From Chloroflexota bacterium (lineage in GTDB: Bacteria > Chloroflexota > UBA11872 > VXOZ01): DNA of 64,000 bases. The stretch covers positions 62,001 to 126,000 of the forward strand of contig JAPOQA010000054.1 in the NCBI GenBank assembly GCA_026710945.1, given 5' to 3'. The position numbers and the translations under genes were made by a program. Positions 61,894 to 64,000 of the stretch are shown piece after piece (position 1 is the first letter of the stretch; each line of letters opens with the position of its first letter). The notes beneath the pieces were generated by a model that worked only from the letters and a program-made list of their open reading frames with translations, was not told the origin of the DNA and made no database searches.

Positions 61894-62772
61894 TTAGAGT
61901 TGCACGTGCATGAACTCTCTGCCCAGAATGATTTCGCCGCTGAACTGGGAGGCGACTTCCGCGATAACGCGTTCCGCTTGCCCCGGCGCCGGATAACCTA
62001 GAGTTTCGGCGCCAATGGCACGTGTATGATGCACTAAGACGAGGCGGTTCACTCGCGCTTCTTGAGCGACGCGACCTGCGGAGATCGTCCCCAGATTCGA
62101 GTCTCGCTCTTCCTCTCGCACCTGCGAGCGAGCCATATGGCACATGGCCACCATGGTGTCTGCATCTTTGGCTAGCTCGATCAAGCTCCGTCCCGGTCCG
62201 GCATCGCCCGTAAAGACGATTGAGCCATCGTTGCTGTTGAGACGGTAAGCCAGCGAATTGAGCCAGGGCTGAACGTGCTTGGTGGCGGCGCAGACAACCT
62301 CCCATTCGTCGCTTCGGCACACCTGTCCGGGCCCAACATTCCTTACATCTACCTGGGGCGGCGTGCGCGGCAGCACTCCGCCGCGCTGTTGAAAGCCCTG
62401 TACGCTCACCGGATGGTTCATTCTTGCCTTGATATCAGGTGCAAATGCGCCGGTATCGGGGTCAATGAGCCGGGCCGTAAACTGCGCTGTGTCATTCGGG
62501 CCATACACTTGTAAATTGGCTACGTTGCCGTAACCCGTATCCCAGCGGGAGAGCAGAAATCCCGGATAGTCTGCAGAGTGATCGTAATGATGATGGGTGA
62601 AGAAGAGGTAGCCGATCTCCGCAGGAGCCATTCCCATCTTGAGTAGTTTATAGGTCGTTGCCGGCCCGCAATCGAACATGAAGTTTTCATTGCCTACGCT
62701 CGCCACATATGACGAGCCATACTGTGTGGCGCTCAAGCCGGGTGTGCCTGACCCCAATATCATCAATCGCAT
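61894..62772 (-). CDS. MBL-fold metallo-hydrolase (RNase Z-like subgroup)
   Basis: 292 residues. The zinc motif HxHxDH is in FFTHHHYDHSADYPG, with the preceding MFDCGPATTYKLLKMG strand typical of the RNase Z/arylsulfatase-like group. SIVFTGDAGPG supplies the bridging Asp, and LVLVHHTRA the last His. No tRNA-binding exosite arm is evident, so a small-molecule ester or phosphodiester substrate is likelier. It converges on the aldolase gene. A GGTAGG/CCTACC hairpin lies at 62833-62850, about 60-80 bp upstream of its start. Confidence 0.88.
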   Translation of the reverse strand: MRLMILGSGTPGLSATQYGSSYVASVGNENFMFDCGPATTYKLLKMGMAPAEIGYLFFTHHHYDHSADYPGFLLSRWDTGYGNVANLQVYGPNDTAQFTARLIDPDTGAFAPDIKARMNHPVSVQGFQQRGGVLPRTPPQVDVRNVGPGQVCRSDEWEVVCAATKHVQPWLNSLAYRLNSNDGSIVFTGDAGPGRSLIELAKDADTMVAMCHMARSQVREEERDSNLGTISAGRVAQEARVNRLVLVHHTRAIGAETLGYPAPGQAERVIAEVASQFSGEIILGREFMHVQL

Positions 62773-63023
62773 TCCAGCCTCCCTGGCAACTCCTGCTTAC
62801 TTCCTTGTATGTCGCCCATGTCGCTATACAGCGGTAGGAGAAAACCTACCTTGGCCTGTTGGTTTGAGTCGTGGAATTCATTGGGCCGGAGCGCTGGCAC
62901 ATATGTGCAGTCACAACAGGCGAAAAGGAGATACTGTGAGGACGAATTTGTGGAAGGTACCCTTGGCTGGTGATTCTAAGTGGTCCCCGCTTGGAAATGA
63001 GCGCAAAAGGCCAATTCCCTCGG

Positions 63024-64000
63024 TCAGTCCTTCCACCACACAGTCCAGAAGTCGTCCCGCTCGGCGGGAAAGGCAACCCGCGCGGTCACGCCGCCGCTGG
63101 GCACATTTTCAATCTGGAAAGTGCCGGATAACTCGTGACTGACCAGTTGCTCAACGATACTTAGGCCGAGCCCAGCATGCGTCTGCAGAGCAAAGCCTTT
63201 CGGCATCCCTTTCCCGCTGTCCCAAACGTCCACTGCGATCATTTCTTCATCCTGGGTTGCCGAGATTCGGATGCTGCCCTCGGCTCGGTCAGCAAAGCCG
63301 TGCGTAACGGCATTTGAAACCAGCTCGTTGAGAGCAAGTGCGAACAGTGTAGCTTGCTTGGAGCCGAGTTTGATGGGCGCGGGAGCTATCGTGAAGGCAA
63401 TCTTCAAGCTAGGTGGCACGAGGTCGCTCAAAACAATATCCATAATGCGATTGGCAATCTCACCTACCGTCGCCAGGCCAATATCCTCTTCCGAAAAGAG
63501 TTCGTGAACGGCTGCGATGCTTTGGACTCGCCCTGCGCTGAGGGCAAGAAGACCGGCTGCTTCTGAAGACTCTGCCCGTCGCATCTGCAATGAGAGCAGG
63601 GAGGCTACGGTTTGGAGATTGTTCTTTACCCGGTGTTGCATTTCGCGCATGAGCACGGCCTGCGTTTCTAGCGCTCGCTGTGCTTCCTGATAGAGGCGTG
63701 CGTTTTCAATTGCAAGTGCGGCATCGTAGGCAAAGGTTGAAACAAGCTGGATTTGCTCCTCGCTAAACTCACGCCGATCCACGGCGAACACACTAATGCC
63801 GCCGAGCACCCGATCACGAGCGATGAGCGGCACGCAGAACATGGAACGGACACCTTCAGCGGTGAGTTGGGGATACGCGGTGGCCATGTGAGGATCTTCG
63901 AGCAAATCCTCAACTCCCACCGGTGTACTCTCGGCAACGGATTGTCCAATCGCGCCTTCACCCACTTTGACCCGCATAGTCTTGTACTGTTCGCTTAGGT
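63024..64000 (-). CDS. GAF-domain sensor histidine kinase (HisKA_2/HWE type), 5' end outside window
   Basis: About 325 residues visible; the frame is open through 64000, so the start lies beyond the window and further sensor domains may precede. A GAF domain (GEGAIGQSVAES to AIENARLYQEA) is followed by the phosphoacceptor His in MQHRVKNNLQTVASLLSLQ, typical of the HisKA_2 group, then the N-box ALNELVSNAVTHGF and G-box DSGKGMPKGF, AGLGLSIVEQL of the ATPase domain. No response regulator is adjacent in the window. The signal is unknown. Confidence 0.9.
   Translation of the reverse strand, partial: LSEQYKTMRVKVGEGAIGQSVAESTPVGVEDLLEDPHMATAYPQLTAEGVRSMFCVPLIARDRVLGGISVFAVDRREFSEEQIQLVSTFAYDAALAIENARLYQEAQRALETQAVLMREMQHRVKNNLQTVASLLSLQMRRAESSEAAGLLALSAGRVQSIAAVHELFSEEDIGLATVGEIANRIMDIVLSDLVPPSLKIAFTIAPAPIKLGSKQATLFALALNELVSNAVTHGFADRAEGSIRISATQDEEMIAVDVWDSGKGMPKGFALQTHAGLGLSIVEQLVSHELSGTFQIENVPSGGVTARVAFPAERDDFWTVWWKD

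Noticed and set aside
62936-63142. Short plus-strand frame with a good AAAAGGAG site before a GTG
   Set aside because: It runs antisense into the 3' end of the histidine kinase gene and becomes a low-complexity Arg/Ser-rich sequence, as expected for a shadow frame.
1-64000. tRNA genes and insertion sequences
   Set aside because: Intergenic regions were read for TpsiC-loop sequences and for transposase motifs or terminal inverted repeats; none was convincing. A covariance-model search would be needed to exclude tRNAs fully.

Overview
The window is chromosomal DNA from a bacterium, GC-moderate to GC-rich (roughly mid-to-upper 50s % by eye), with tightly packed genes in long minus-strand operons. 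It contains core genes (dnaA, metG, hisS, a division and cell-wall cluster, lgt, trxA, rdgB, nadB/nadC, queG) mixed with catabolic and transport genes. I infer a Chloroflexota-like organism, possibly an environmental or host-associated lineage. The reasons are the HtpX-PspAB pair, the fused MFS-spermidine synthase, the single-subunit CocE, M81 and M24 family enzymes, and a shortened dcw cluster. No rRNA was present to confirm this. No tRNA, rRNA, CRISPR array, transposase or prophage was recognised.

Layout. 1-6.4 kb: the start of moeA, a tandem hairpin repeat, an aldehyde dehydrogenase, a gamma-carbonic anhydrase, a voltage-gated K+ channel, and an AT-richer ATPase plus PIN-nuclease pair that looks like a transferred defence or toxin module. 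6.4-15.5 kb: a heterodimeric ABC exporter, a CPBP protease, an M24-fold protein without metal ligands, rdgB, dnaA and trxA. 15.6-20.3 kb: a membrane spermidine synthase, lgt, a class III aminotransferase and a nitrilase. 20.5-27 kb: a chromate transporter, an aldo/keto reductase with a palindromic operator, the hisS-yggU-yggT-yggS operon, and htpX-pspAB. 27.3-30.6 kb: an orphan sugar-ABC ATPase with its own operator, a small zinc-binding membrane protein, and a GH4 glycosidase. 30.6-39.7 kb: a long minus-strand run, metG-tatD-polyprenyl synthase-M81-menG-bactofilin-like protein-FemAB-FemAB, which links menaquinone and cell-envelope functions. 40-42.5 kb: higBA and a CocE hydrolase. 42.7-53.5 kb: a dcw cluster, mraZ-rsmH-ftsL-ftsI-ftsW-murC-murB-ftsQ-ftsA-ftsZ, without murE, murF, mraY, murD or murG. 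54-64 kb: queG, a 2Fe-2S ferredoxin, nadB-nadC, ogt, moxR, an HpcH/HpaI aldolase, an MBL-fold hydrolase and a histidine kinase that runs off the end.

The clearest regulatory structures are three strong intrinsic terminators (15.5, 27.3 and 42.7 kb), a row of 10-bp repeats between the mraZ promoter and its TTG start that fits MraZ autoregulation, a good promoter in front of ftsA-ftsZ, and perfect inverted repeats in front of the aldo/keto reductase, htpX and the sugar ATPase. The best candidate for an undescribed system is the ATPase-PIN pair at 4.07-5.83 kb. The bactofilin-like/FemAB-FemAB envelope module comes next.
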